Assembly: GCF_010183535.1 (NCBI RefSeq)
Contig: NC_071328.1
Span: 62,001-126,000 of the forward strand
From: Caenorhabditis remanei
Lineage: Eukaryota; Nematoda; Chromadorea; Rhabditida; Rhabditidae
Direction: 5' to 3'
Length of the DNA: 64,000 nucleotides
Shown here: in pieces, positions 13,501-24,309 of the stretch
Layout of the letters: every line of letters begins with the position of its first letter
How positions within the stretch are numbered: position 1 is the stretch's first letter
Program-made: the position numbers and the translations under genes
The notes under the pieces: model-generated
What the model was told of the DNA's origin: nothing
What the model saw: the letters and a program-made list of their open reading frames with translations, nothing else
The model's database searches: none

Positions 13501-16247
13501 AATTGTCAGGTAAGTCAACAACTTCTATATTTCATTTCGATTAAAACTAGGTAACCAGTTTCAGAAAGTGACTTCCTGACTCGATACAATGCAATCAGAC
13601 TTCGAATTCCCCACTTGAAATCTTGCATAGTTACTGAGCAAAAAGTGAATTATACCTGTAAACATTGTCCAGGCACTAACGAAATTACCACTATTCATGA
13701 ACTCATAGAACACGTATTCGACGGAAGACATCATTCATACGTGAGTTGAAACTTAAAGGAGGACTGAAGATATTTTTCAGATTATGATACAGATTATGAT
13801 AGAATCATTAAAATTCGCGGAGAACGTATTGGGCGTGTTTTTAGGGACCAAAATTTGAGTGTCTGGGGCGTCATTGACGTGTTTGTAAATCTGAAGTTTT
13901 AAAAAAATCCTAACCTGGCGCATCTTTGGCGCAATTTTTAGAAATGAAATTGAATAAATTTATGAGTCTGGCGCACCTTTGACGCGAAATGCTTATTTTT
14001 GACGCTAAAAAATCGTAAAAATCGTTCTAAACGCTACGATTCCCGTTCTCCTGACTCAAAATAAGCCTAGGAAAATTTGTTAGAAAAAGTGAAAAGACGA
14101 GGAAAATTGAAGCAAAAAAAAACTTGTCCGAGAGGACTGCAGACTCAAAATGAGCCAGTGCATGCACTGGCTCATTTTGAGTCAGAAGAACGATGGTTGA
14201 AGCGATTTTTAGCATATGCGTCAATGATGAAAGTTTCTTAAAATTATCGGAATCTGCTATAAGAAATATGACTTCACTCCTCCTTCAAGTCTTCATCGAA
14301 ATTTCACTGAACTTATTTCAGATTCAATTCTCAGCTACACTTTCGGACTTTACATTCTACGAAAATCTTATCGAAATTGCAAATCCGAATGTAAGCGAGG
14401 CACAAGGTAAGGAATGTTTAATTGCTCAAAAGCCTGTCGCACCACCATCAACAGTACCTTCAATAGGAACAGTGAAAACAACTCGTAAGTTATTACAGTA
14501 GCCAGTAACAAAATCTCAACTGATTTCTGCAGCCATCTCAGTGGTGAACCCAGTGCGCACTACCACCGTAATTCCCGACTGCGAGTTACCGCTATTCTGT
14601 CCGTTACCTTCAACTAGAAAGCCATCTGATTCTACATGTCCGGGACCTACAAACCGGCAGATTGAGTTTGTCAGCAAAACTAAACTCAGGGAGTTCATTC
14701 CACATATTCCATTTTTTACGGAACCGGTATGATTGATTCAGACTAGAGAATCCTACGTTCAAAATACTTATTTAGACACGATGTGGTCTCTGCGATGTGA
14801 ATATGTCACAGTGGGCATTACTGCATGTCACTAGTCACGTATTTTCAGTTGGACATTTGAATAAGGTTTGTCATCCAATGGAGTAGACTCATTATCAGAA
14901 TACTATTTTCAAGTTTAAAAGCAATGGCGTTATATTCTATCAAGAAGATTTCGAGTGGTGGATTACAAAGTTAAACTCGGCGACAGTGTTGCGTGTCCCA
15001 TCGAGTCCCTCTCAATTGACTAATTATTATTTGGGTGGACTGAAACAAATCAGTACTCTCGCTACAGCACAAGGTGAGGAGATAGATAATTTGAGCTAAC
15101 TAACATATGAAGATTTTCAGACTTCTCATGTTTGACATCGGCGGAAATAGAACTGTTTGCTAATATTGACAAAACAAAACTAACAGTTCCAAAGACGACG
15201 GCTAGCATAATGATTAAGGTAATCTAAAAAAGGAAAACTGCTAGTTTTTTATCAAAAATATGCCGAAACTCCGTTTAGGGAAGAAATGTGAATTGATAGC
15301 TACCGACAGCCTAAAATCTCAACTGAAAAGGTTAAGAAGATTACAGTAATCCTCATCTAAGTTAGAAAAGAAATTTTCAACAAAGGAAAAAAATCAAACT
15401 CGGGGAAACGCGCACCGCCGCACAACGGCACGGCCTCCAGCGGAGGCCCTCTCAATGCACTGTGCACAGTACTTTGAAAGGGCCTCTGCAGGAGGCCGTT
15501 GCAACGGTTGGCAAAAAAGACGTGGATTGGCTGAGTGGCAAGGATGTTAATTTGTCGTATCAATCAATAAAAAACCGCAACGCGACTCGATAAAATTCAA
15601 ATCTGTCTATTTCTGACCTTTCGCCATGCACTGCTGTGTATTAGCACTCCTAATCCCTCTTCCCACCGCAAACGAGAGAGACACAGAGTGTTTTTTTCGA
15701 GCCAAGAAACGAGAATTTTCAGTTTTTGATCTACAAAATGTTAATTTAGAAAATAGCAAGAATAGATCAAAAACTTTAAAAAATGAATTGCAAAAGTGGG
15801 AGGAGCCTCTAACTTATTCAGTTTCTAAAATAAACTCCAAATTCATTAGAAGGGTTACAAAAGTCATGCAAAAAAGAACTACACTTTTCAGGGTAGTAAT
15901 AAACAGGATGAATGAGGCAAAACCGTGGCGTTGTATGTCCAATGAGCTGATGATAATTAGTTTTCGCTAAAAACTCTCTTATTAAAACTAAACTAATTTC
16001 TTATCTTGATTTCAGTTCGGTTGCTGCGTCTACTGCAATATTTGGTTCCTAAAACCAACAGATGCCATTCATCATTTCATTTCTGACTACCATTTCGCTA
16101 ATGTCAAAAAGCATCATTCGGTGAAGCGAACAGAAGTGGATGAGATTCTGGAGATCGTGAAAACTTGTCAAAAGGATTCATTGAAGTGAGTTCTTCGATG
16201 CATCCCTTTGATTCCAGATTCTTGTTTTCAGGTGCATCATCATGTAG
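7593..16247 (+). CDS. Gene B: nine-finger U1/matrin-type zinc-finger protein with GYF-like N-terminus and C-terminal CaaX box
   Basis: Thirty-two exons keep one frame of about 1448 codons: 7593-7630, 7984-8090, 8187-8588, 8637-8767, 8847-9087, 9478-9644, 9688-9886, 9935-9988, 10048-10253, 10352-10607, 10651-10707, 10753-10829, 10895-11002, 11051-11174, 11217-11362, 11422-11535, 11581-11746, 11791-11847, 12386-12592, 12637-12693, 13004-13101, 13151-13258, 13307-13409, 13453-13509, 13565-13740, 14322-14484, 14533-14726, 14776-14865, 14914-15073, 15121-15218, 16016-16185, 16232-16247. Exons 1-2 encode a GYF-like segment (FKYKDGYILLEDLESWYGQG). An acidic/Pro-rich linker with FRRIPK and GGAFGAKR follows. 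Nine C-X2-C...H-X5-H fingers come next, each usually followed by a W-motif exon and a PRVPxLD linker exon. The last 16-nt exon makes the C-terminus K-C-I-I-M, a CaaX box. Many exon lengths are identical in gene C. Exons 12386-12592 and 12637-12693 duplicate the two exons before them but carry no finger. AATAAA is at 16485. Function is unknown; fingers of this type often bind dsRNA. Confidence 0.82.
11894..12316. repeat. Tc1/mariner-like MITE in a gene B intron
   Basis: A 423-bp element with 23-nt terminal inverted repeats (11894-11916 and 12294-12316, one mismatch), each starting TACAGTA and containing GGCCAAAAATATAT. The TA at each end fits Tc1/mariner target duplication. Subterminal inverted copies (GTAGTTATCAATTTTTGTACG against CGTACAAAAAAGTTGGCAAC) make the whole element foldback-prone. 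No transposase is present. It sits between the original exon pair and the duplicated exon pair of gene B. Confidence 0.75.
12320..12835 (+). repeat. Tandem duplicated segment inside gene B
   Basis: Sequence around 12320-12420 (CTATCTAAACTG...AATCTGACTGACAATGCA) recurs at about 12743-12835. Exonic sequence at 11581-11847 recurs at about 12446-12693, and 11261-11286 recurs at about 12411-12436. The copies keep open frame and splice sites over 12386-12693. The last copy (from about 12808) runs into a stop codon after about 17 codons and appears not to be an exon. Confidence 0.75.
14142..14183. repeat. 42-nt perfect palindrome in a gene B intron
   Basis: The left arm 14142-14162 (GACTCAAAATGAGCCAGTGC and one more base) is exactly complementary to the right arm 14163-14183, with no loop. 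A partial further copy (TGACTCAAAATAAGCC) lies at about 14050-14066. The surrounding intron (13741-14321) also holds repeated GGCGC/TTGACGC words, so the whole insert looks like a foldback element. Confidence 0.85.
15430..15499. repeat. GC-rich imperfect hairpin in a gene B intron
   Basis: Arms 15430-15455 and 15474-15499 pair at 23 of 26 positions (ACGGCCTCC... against ...GGAGGCCGT), with an 18-nt loop that itself contains TGCACTGTGCA. It lies in the 797-bp intron before the penultimate exon and is far more GC-rich than its surroundings. It is probably the core of a foldback transposon. Confidence 0.75.
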
Positions 16248-16730
16248 ACGTCGGGTGTTCGTCAGAATGTCTTCATTAATTTCTTCCTATTGGGTGATTC
16301 GGTTGGCCAGTGGATTCCCGGAACTGTCCCATTATATTCATTTTCTTTCTGAATATCCACCTACTACCTTCCGTTAACTACTGAAAATGCTGAAAAAGTT
16401 ATTAACACAAAAAATGACTCAGCAATTTCCAGGAATCTACATTATTAGATGTTTACTTGAATTGTCGTTACAGCAAAATTAAAAAATAAATACTCACTCA
16501 GACTGGGAAATTGAACAGAGAAATGTTCCAAGTGTGCTCTAGTGATAACTATCAATAGAGCACAATTGAACCATATTAGGGAGGGTTGGAGTAGAGAGTA
16601 GAGACACGATGGAGACAGGAAGAAAACGGAGAGAGAGAGACAGATCGATAGAAGATAGATCAATATAAATTAGACAACATGATTGAATTAAGGAGGTTAA
16701 GGAAGAGGGTTAAATTATCAGGAAAAGTAA

Positions 16731-19700
16731 CTAAAATTCGTCAGCTGCGAGAGTGAATTGATCGGCGAGCTCAGTCGGCTTCGTTTGCCATTTTCCCCAT
16801 CCAGCGGATTCGAGCTGAAACAAATTCAATTATAGCGCGAAAGGAGTAAAAACCGTTACCTTTTGATATAAGACTTTCTTCTCATACTGATACGAGCTCG
16901 CGTGCTCCTTCGCTTTCGAGTAGTCCACAATCGATTTATCAGGAATCGGAAGTTGTCGATAAGCCTCGAAGATAGCCGCTTTACACACCTTCGATGGTGA
17001 TCCTTTCTGCGTTCTTCCCGTATTCATATCCAATGCTTCGATATCCATGAATCCGCGAGCCCAAACATGTGCAACTGATTGTTGACATCTGATGTCAACT
17101 GGAATGCTCTCCACAGCAATGTCTCTATCGTTCTCTTGTGGTCCCAAACGATTGTAGAGCGCGAATTTGAGAGACTCGTCGTTAGTTGAATAAGACGATC
17201 CGAAAAAGATATCAGTGATGAAGACAGGTTCCATTATATTCGAAAGGAGAGCGCCCTGAACTCCGAGTGTGTTCCATTTGAAAATCTTATCCGCAGTGCA
17301 TTGGATACGGAGCGTTTTGGTGGCTCTGATCTCATCGAGAGATAAAAGTTCTGGTGGACTGGCAGCAAGACTCATTGGTCTGAAATTAATGAATTGTATG
17401 ATTTTCCATAAAAAATGTTCCAGTTTCAAACTGAAACCAATTAACTTACGTGAGAATAGCAAGGGACTTCACAGCTGCGTCATCGGTTGAATGGAAGCAA
17501 TTTGGTGAATAGTTACAATACAAAGCCAATTTCATATTCGATCTCATGGCGAAACGTCCATCTTCTCGTCTTTCGAATATCGCAGATTCTGATCCTTCTG
17601 TCATTGCAGCCAGCTCATAGAGGAAATTACGACAAAGTGCACGACGAGCGAGAACAATTGGATCCAAATGAAGTATCGACGTTCCATTCGCACCATTCAG
17701 AGTATCCGGCTCAACAACAAATTTCGGAGATGAGCCAATAGCCAAGAGACGCTTCGCTTCCAAATGATTATATATTATGAAGCTGAAAAATAGGTGTAAA
17801 GGTTTGTTTCTAAACAGATTGTTACCAAGCAGTCTGAGTACTGGGGGTTATTGAGTACTCATTGCACATCTTATGATATTCTCTTTTGAAAAACTCGGCA
17901 ATCGTCTTGCAAAATGGTGAGACTTTCGATTCGGCTATCGCACGATTGCTGAGAGCCAACGGATAGCAGGCATTTGGGTCGAAGTCGATATTGAATTTCT
18001 TTTTTAGCGCCATCATTGCAGCTGCATTCTTGGCGATCTTCTTCGAACGGCCACTTCCGGTGTAACGATCATTTTCGTCAATGACACAGTCGCAGCTGAA
18101 AATAATGAGATAGATTTTTTTTAAACACCTCGACTTACTAAAAGTCCTGAGCAGAACTTCCAGCAACCTGTGGCACATTTTCCTTGAACTCATACGCAAT
18201 TTTAGTTCTCTGCTTGGTCTGCTTATTAAGCATCGCATGAAGAACTGCACAGGGCCCCTGCGCATTGACATTTTCACTCTTGCAACAAGTATTTGGATCG
18301 ATTTCGAAGTAATTTCTGAGCATCTCACTTGCAGCATGCTCCTTGGCAAGTGGTTTCGATTGGACTGAATCTGATTTGGTTTGGAATGTTTGTCCGCCTT
18401 CACTGTGATCAACAATCGAGCATTTCCCCATAAAATACATACGTCCATCTCCGATTGGACGATCTTCGGCCGGCTCACACTCTACTGTAACAGTACAATT
18501 GAGAACGGAGCATATGGTATAAAGACATTGAAGAATATTCATATCAGATCCGAGACGATTCGTTGCGTGACGGCGTGCAACTGTGGTTATATCCTTGTGC
18601 GAGACTCCGAAAAGATCTTGAAGAGCCTCCCGAATGACCATATCCTTCACAACTGCACGATTCACACCAGTCTTCGTGTACTCTTTTCCTTGCTCCACAA
18701 ATTTCAGCGTTACTTTCTGCTGGACATCGGGCTTGCGAACCTTCTTCTCAGCCACTGGCTTCTTCTCGGTAGCTGGCTGATTAGCATCTGATTGTTCAGC
18801 TTCCACAGCTGGCTGGTTCTCCGTAACCTCCTCAGTCGGCTCCGCCTTTACCACCTCAGTCTCCATTGGCTCATGTTTGACTTCTGGAGCTTTTGGCTCC
18901 TCCTCCTCTTGGGATCTTGGGGGCTCGAAGGAATATTCAAATACGGGAGTGTAGGTTTCCTTTGACTCGCCAATCATTTTTTGCAAGAAGTCGAGCAGTG
19001 AGAGAGCTGATTCTACTGGGGAAAGCTGAAAAATATTCGATTGGATAAGGTTATTTCGATATAATTACCTTCGGCTTCTTTGCAGCAGCTGAATTTCCAG
19101 ATCCCTTCTTTTGCGCTGGTTGATTCATCATCTCGTCGGCCTGAAGTGACTATTATGGGATATTTGATGAATGTTGAGATAATAAAAAGTTATTTCCTCA
19201 CAAAACATTGTCCAAATCTTCCTAAAACTCCACCTACATTTCTCTTATTCGGTGTTCCATTCCCTCCAGAAGCGACCGGACCGGCAGCACCGCCAGCGTT
19301 CTGCGGCTTAACCGGAACCGCTTTGGCAGTGACACCCTCCTCGAATGGAGTCACGTGGAGATCCGGACGGAGCTCACGAACAACGATTTCAGCACACTTC
19401 TGCTTCGCCGCTTTCTTGTTGGCCGACTCCATCTGGAATTGACGTCCATCGACTGTTAGAGTGCAACGGTAACGCTTTGGAACAGCGTTCTCCACTTCGG
19501 TGAACCTGGAAATAGAGAAGTTTGAGTGAAGTTAATTGTCACGATTACTCACTCCTCGCTAACACTCTTGAACACCTCGTGGAGTACCATCGCCGGTGTC
19601 TTTCCAGTCGTGTCGAATTTCTTGGGACCCAACGAGTTCTTTTGTTGTTGCTTGTTTTGCTGTAAATGAGGAATTTATTCTAGAGGAAGAAGACGAAAAG

Positions 19701-20876
19701 GGGGGAAGAAACAACTGGACTTTTAAAGAAAAATGAATGCGCACCCTCCAGTTTGGTTTATTATTTTGATTGAATGAGCCGCCCTTCGATGGAAATGTGC
19801 GGAGAACGGGGTTGACACCCATCATGTTTTGTGATGACATCGGTTGTACCCATTCTTGCGATAGAAAACTTCCACTTCCAGCCGCTGGACCGCCACGACC
19901 ACCTCCCACGCTTCCACTATTGAATGCACCAAAATGAGGAGTGTTGCGATGCGCTCCTACTGGTTTTGGGGCATTACCGTTTCCGCCTTGGCCGTACTTC
20001 TGCAGAGACAATGGTTTTAATGGGTTAGGGCAGCTCTATTTTGCAAGCAGTTTTATGGAGGGAATTTTCGAGAAGTTTCGCAAATACTTGTATATATATA
20101 CCTTTTGCTGCTGAAACTGTGGCTTCTGTTGTTGTTGCATGAAAGTCGACAACGGATTCAAAGCGGCATACGTTTGTTGGGCCTGTTGTTGAGCCTGTTG
20201 CTGTTGTTGCTGTTGTGGGCTTACGTATTGTGGATACTGCTGAAACTATGGGACGATTTAAAAGAAAATTTCTTTTGAATATTGATGTTTCTTCGTTCGA
20301 ATACACGCGATCCTCCAGGATTTTCTTGAAAACTTACTCCACTAGTCGCCTGAGATGCCGCCGACGCCGGTTGAGACCATTGACTCGCCCATCCATAGTG
20401 GTTGGTCTGAAATGAGAGAAATTTATCAAAATCCTCAATAGAAACTAAGTCGGAGAGTAATTTTTGGGGGTTAGTTTCATTGAAAGCTCGTTTTACAAAA
20501 GTTTTACAAAAAGATTCAGTCCTGGATGACTTTTTGACGAAAAACAAAACTTTTTGCATATAATTCCAGGAATGGACCTCCAGGAGTACAATCAATCGAG
20601 ATAATGGATATTTCTGAAGTTCGAACAAGCTCAATTGATGCTTTTAATCAGTTTTTGTGCTTATTCGTACTGGATTTTCATAAATACAAAAAATCAAAGC
20701 ACACGATTAATACGAAAACGCGAAAAACTCCTTGGGGTTCTTTCTTTCGTAATTTTTCTTGTTTCGAGTACCCTCAAAAAGTTTTTGTGACGTTAACGTA
20801 CTGGATCGTTGGTTGGATCGGCGCCAGAGCCATAGCTATCACCATAATTGAAGTTGTAGTTTAGATGTGGATCCAT
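16731..20876 (-). CDS. adr-1: ADR-1: ADAR-family dsRNA-binding protein, deaminase-dead
   Basis: Twelve exons on the minus strand (20876-20802, 20406-20338, 20245-20102, 19999-19745, 19659-19553, 19505-19238, 19140-19069, 19025-18139, 18095-17826, 17782-17450, 17379-16860, 16814-16731) give about 1027 residues. The N-terminus is low-complexity (Gln-rich, then Gly/Asn-rich). A dsRBD covers about residues 205-265 ([30 protein letters not shown]). A degenerate dsRBD-like segment lies near 450-545, and a clear dsRBD near 582-655 ([18 protein letters not shown]). The C-terminal third is an ADAR deaminase domain (SCSDK-equivalent [19 protein letters not shown]). The catalytic His-Ala-Glu is replaced by [10 protein letters not shown], so no editing activity is expected; worm ADR-1 is known to bind dsRNA and guide ADR-2. 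Convergent with gene B, with 483 bp between the coding ends. A CTGCAG acceptor lies 25 bases before the start. Confidence 0.93.
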
Positions 20877-23800
20877 TTTTCGGGGGATTTTTCAATTTTA
20901 CCTGCAGAACAAAAAGTGAGGATTAGCAATTGTGTAAAGAGAATATCAGAGAAATTAGGTGGCACTCGTAATCATTTTTCATTGAAATTTCTTCAAAAAT
21001 CGATAAAAATTATACGAAAACGATGAAAACAACGAGCCCCACCCAATGGTTCGTTCACACAATCAATAATCTGGAAATCATTATTCGATGCGGCATTCTA
21101 GAGATTTCGAACCAGATAATGACGAGTAACACGGAAAAATAAAAACAAGAATCGATAAAAGCAACTGGGAATTTCTCAATCGATTTTATTCAGGCAAATC
21201 AAGGAAATAGGAGCAAATAGGGGGTAGAAATAGATTCGATACATTCTAATCTTCAGAAAATCTGAAAAACACAAAGAAAACCAGGTGAAAATCACGAAAA
21301 TCTCTTCCAAAAAACTTTAGCCCAAAATCATCGGATTTTCTCCATTTTATCAAGATTTTCTGAGAGATTTATAGGTTTTCGGGGGTGAAAATGACAAAAA
21401 TCGATTCGAGAAGTATTCTAAACCACGGAAATCATCCAAAAAGCACGAATTTCTGATGAGAATGAGCAGATGAACGCGTCCGAAATTGAAAAGTCGATGC
21501 GAACGCCGTGCGTTCGGTGGAGCGCGTTTGCATTGTTTTGAAGATATTCAATTTCCGTTCCACGTTGCCATGACTTCTGGAGCGAAATTCTTCACTATTT
21601 CGTGAATTCTGGTGATTTTCATTATAAAATTCATATTTTTCAACAATAAATGAGCAAGAAAACACCAAGAACTTGTTAGTAATGTGGAAAAACCACATTT
21701 TTACAATGAAATTTAGTTTTCATTTTTTTTAACTTGCTTGTTTTAAAAGTTCAAATACCTATTTAACAGCTTTGGCTTATTTAAAAAGACAAAGTGCTGG
21801 ATAATTCAAATTCTGCAGCGAAAAATAATGTCAATTTGTGTCCAATTCAACTTAAATTGATAATTATATCTTATTTTGGTTCAACGTTTGCTTTAAAAAC
21901 AAAAAAAAAACATCGAACTTATCAAAAAATTGATCAAGGGTTGAGTTTCTCACTGTAAAAATGTGAAAAAGTGCAGTTGCTGTCATTTTTTGATAAGAAA
22001 CGAATAAATGTTTGATAATTGGTCAAAAGATTAATCAGTTCAAAATAAGATTCTTTCGTTAAACATTGTAATATTTATCTCAATTTTTATTTTGTGCTCT
22101 ATAAATCTTCTCTCCAAATTTTCAGTATTATCCCCATCAAAGCAACCTTTCCATACAACAAACACCGCTTCAGTTCCCTCCAACATTTCTGTTTTTATTT
22201 ACGTTCCGCAGTGTTACACAAATATTGCGAAATTTATGAAAAGAAATATATGTCCACGTTGCCTTGGTCCCTCCCTCTCTATTTATTGAGAATACATTTT
22301 CATTACTTGACTGTTCAATGCCATTTTGTTGTTGCTCGATAGAGCCGGTAAGAAAAGTGATTCCACCACGAATTTCAGTCATTTTTCGCTAATATTTTTT
22401 ATTTCAATGTGTATTTTTCTCCGATTCTTCTCTTCCTGTAGATTTTAAACTATTTTTTTAATTTTCAGGGTTCATCTCAAATGTCTTGGTTTCGGAAGCC
22501 AGCTTCAAACGACTTCAGTTCACATAATGGTCTCGTTTCGTTTCTTTTGTTGCGAAAACTATTAAAATTGAAATACAGCATGGCTTTAATTACTAACATT
22601 ACTATTATAACATGAACACGATTTCGGACAAAAAGTAAAATTTGAAGAATTTTTGCTAACTAGAAGTGAGATTAGTTGTTCGTCTTGATTTTCGATCATT
22701 CTCCCAGAAATTCGCTAAAGTTTTTGAATTTCACAGCTTAATCCGCTCTTTGTGATCTACTACGCGCCCATTTTCTTTTCGCATCTATTTCAGTTCTCAT
22801 TAAAGTTTTTCGCGGGAAAAAACCTGTTTTTGATCATTGAAAGTATAATTTTCAAATTTTTTACCCGCGAAAAATTCTCACTTTAAAAAAAATTCGCTCC
22901 AAACTCCATAAAAGTTCACACATCACGACATAAAAGCTTTTTTTCTAAACTCTCCTCTGCTATTCCCATCTTCCATCATCATCATTTTCATCTCCGTTTT
23001 CCTCTTTTCAAACCGCTTCGCTTCTTTTTTTAGGTCTCTCCCTCCGTACTCCATCCCAAAACTCTTCTATTTTTCTTCCGTGCCCAAACGTTGTGTATTT
23101 GCATCGATTCTCCCCGTCTGCTCCATCTTTTTTCCCTTCAGAATAGGGAAAAGCCTTTGCTCCGAAGAAGAAGAAGAAGTAGAAGACGTCCAACGTCTTC
23201 GTCTTTTTTGTCTTCTTCTTCTTCGTGCATGTATGTATATGTTAGCATCTTCCTCCCCTCTTCACGGCGTCTTCTTTTTTTCTTCACTTTTCCCATTTCC
23301 GTTTCTCTTTTTTGCTGCCAATGCTGTTTACTTTTTCCCGTTTCCCACGAAGAACGGAAACTAATCAGGCCAAGGAGTAATCGGATTAATCAAGGATTAA
23401 GCTGGATAACAACACATTATTTAGTTCAGCAGCATGGAGAGCATGATTTCTTCAAAAAAAGCTAGATTTTCGCTCTGTTGTTATCAGATTAAACGCCTCA
23501 ACACCCGTATATATTCCCATGAAAGCACACACATAAGCCAATGTTCTTTTCTTTCACCGAGCTAGCTTTTCCTTCAACTTTCGTCAAAAGTTGTCCTATT
23601 TATTAGTTTTTGTGAAAATTTCCGCATTGAAAATTCCGGCTTTTTTTCAAATTTTCAAAAGACATTAATCTAGTTTTCCCTCGCTGTGTTCTTCAATTCT
23701 TCATTTTTTCGAATATCGCGCACTTCAAAATGCATGCTAGTAATCGGATCTTTTTTCTCTTCTCGCTCCAAAAACGGCCTCCTAACAACTCTCCTTCAAT

Positions 23801-24309
23801 TCTTCAGTCCTTTCTCCCGCAACCACTTCCATCTATCGTTTTTCTGCCTGCTCGACTCGACCCAGTCCAATTTCAGTGTGTTATAGGGTGTGTGTGTGGA
23901 CATGTCCCCCCAATTGAATTTCCTTGTCGGTCGGGGCTTTGGTTGTGTCCCCGTCCAATCAGTCAGTGAAAAGTTGGAAATGGAGCGCAGAAATTATAGG
24001 GGGAGGATAGGAGAGATAGATGAGGATACTTGCGTGATTCACTTCTTGGAATGAAGTGCATTTGCGAACTTTTTAATTGAAAAGCAAGCTTTTTCGGTCC
24101 GTCATCACGGTGCCGTTGTCCTAAAACCTGCAACTAGCCTATCATTTCCTCCCCCCCCACTGTTAAATAACCCTTCCCATCCAAATCTTTCCCCCGTCGT
24201 TCTCATTTCCAACTCTCTTCAATTTTCAGACCCCCCAACAGTTCCACCACGAGAAGTGAGAGCACCACTTCCATCAGCCTCATCACCCTATATTGCTGTC
24301 TCCGAGAAA
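20877..24309. other. Intergenic region between divergent adr-1 and nsf-1
   Basis: Both genes are transcribed away from this 3.4-kb stretch, so it should hold both promoters. Pyrimidine-rich sequence dominates 22.9-24.2 kb. A GAAGAAG/CTTCTTC hairpin with an inner GAAGACGT/ACGTCTTC core spans 23163-23225. No exon is supported; the long Ser/Arg/Phe-rich open frames at 23080-23465 follow from CT/GA-rich composition. A TTTTCAG ends at 24229, upstream of the nsf-1 start. Confidence 0.6.
23163..23225. repeat. Purine/pyrimidine inverted repeat upstream of nsf-1
   Basis: CGAAGAAGAAG... at 23163 pairs with ...CTTCTTCTTCG ending 23225, around an inner GAAGACGTCCAACGTCTTC. It could extrude as a hairpin; no function is known. 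Confidence 0.55.

Noticed and set aside
23091..23465. 124-codon Arg/Ser/Phe-rich open frame upstream of nsf-1
   Set aside because: It follows from CT/GA-rich sequence. Overlapping frames on both strands are equally open, and no splice sites or family support it.
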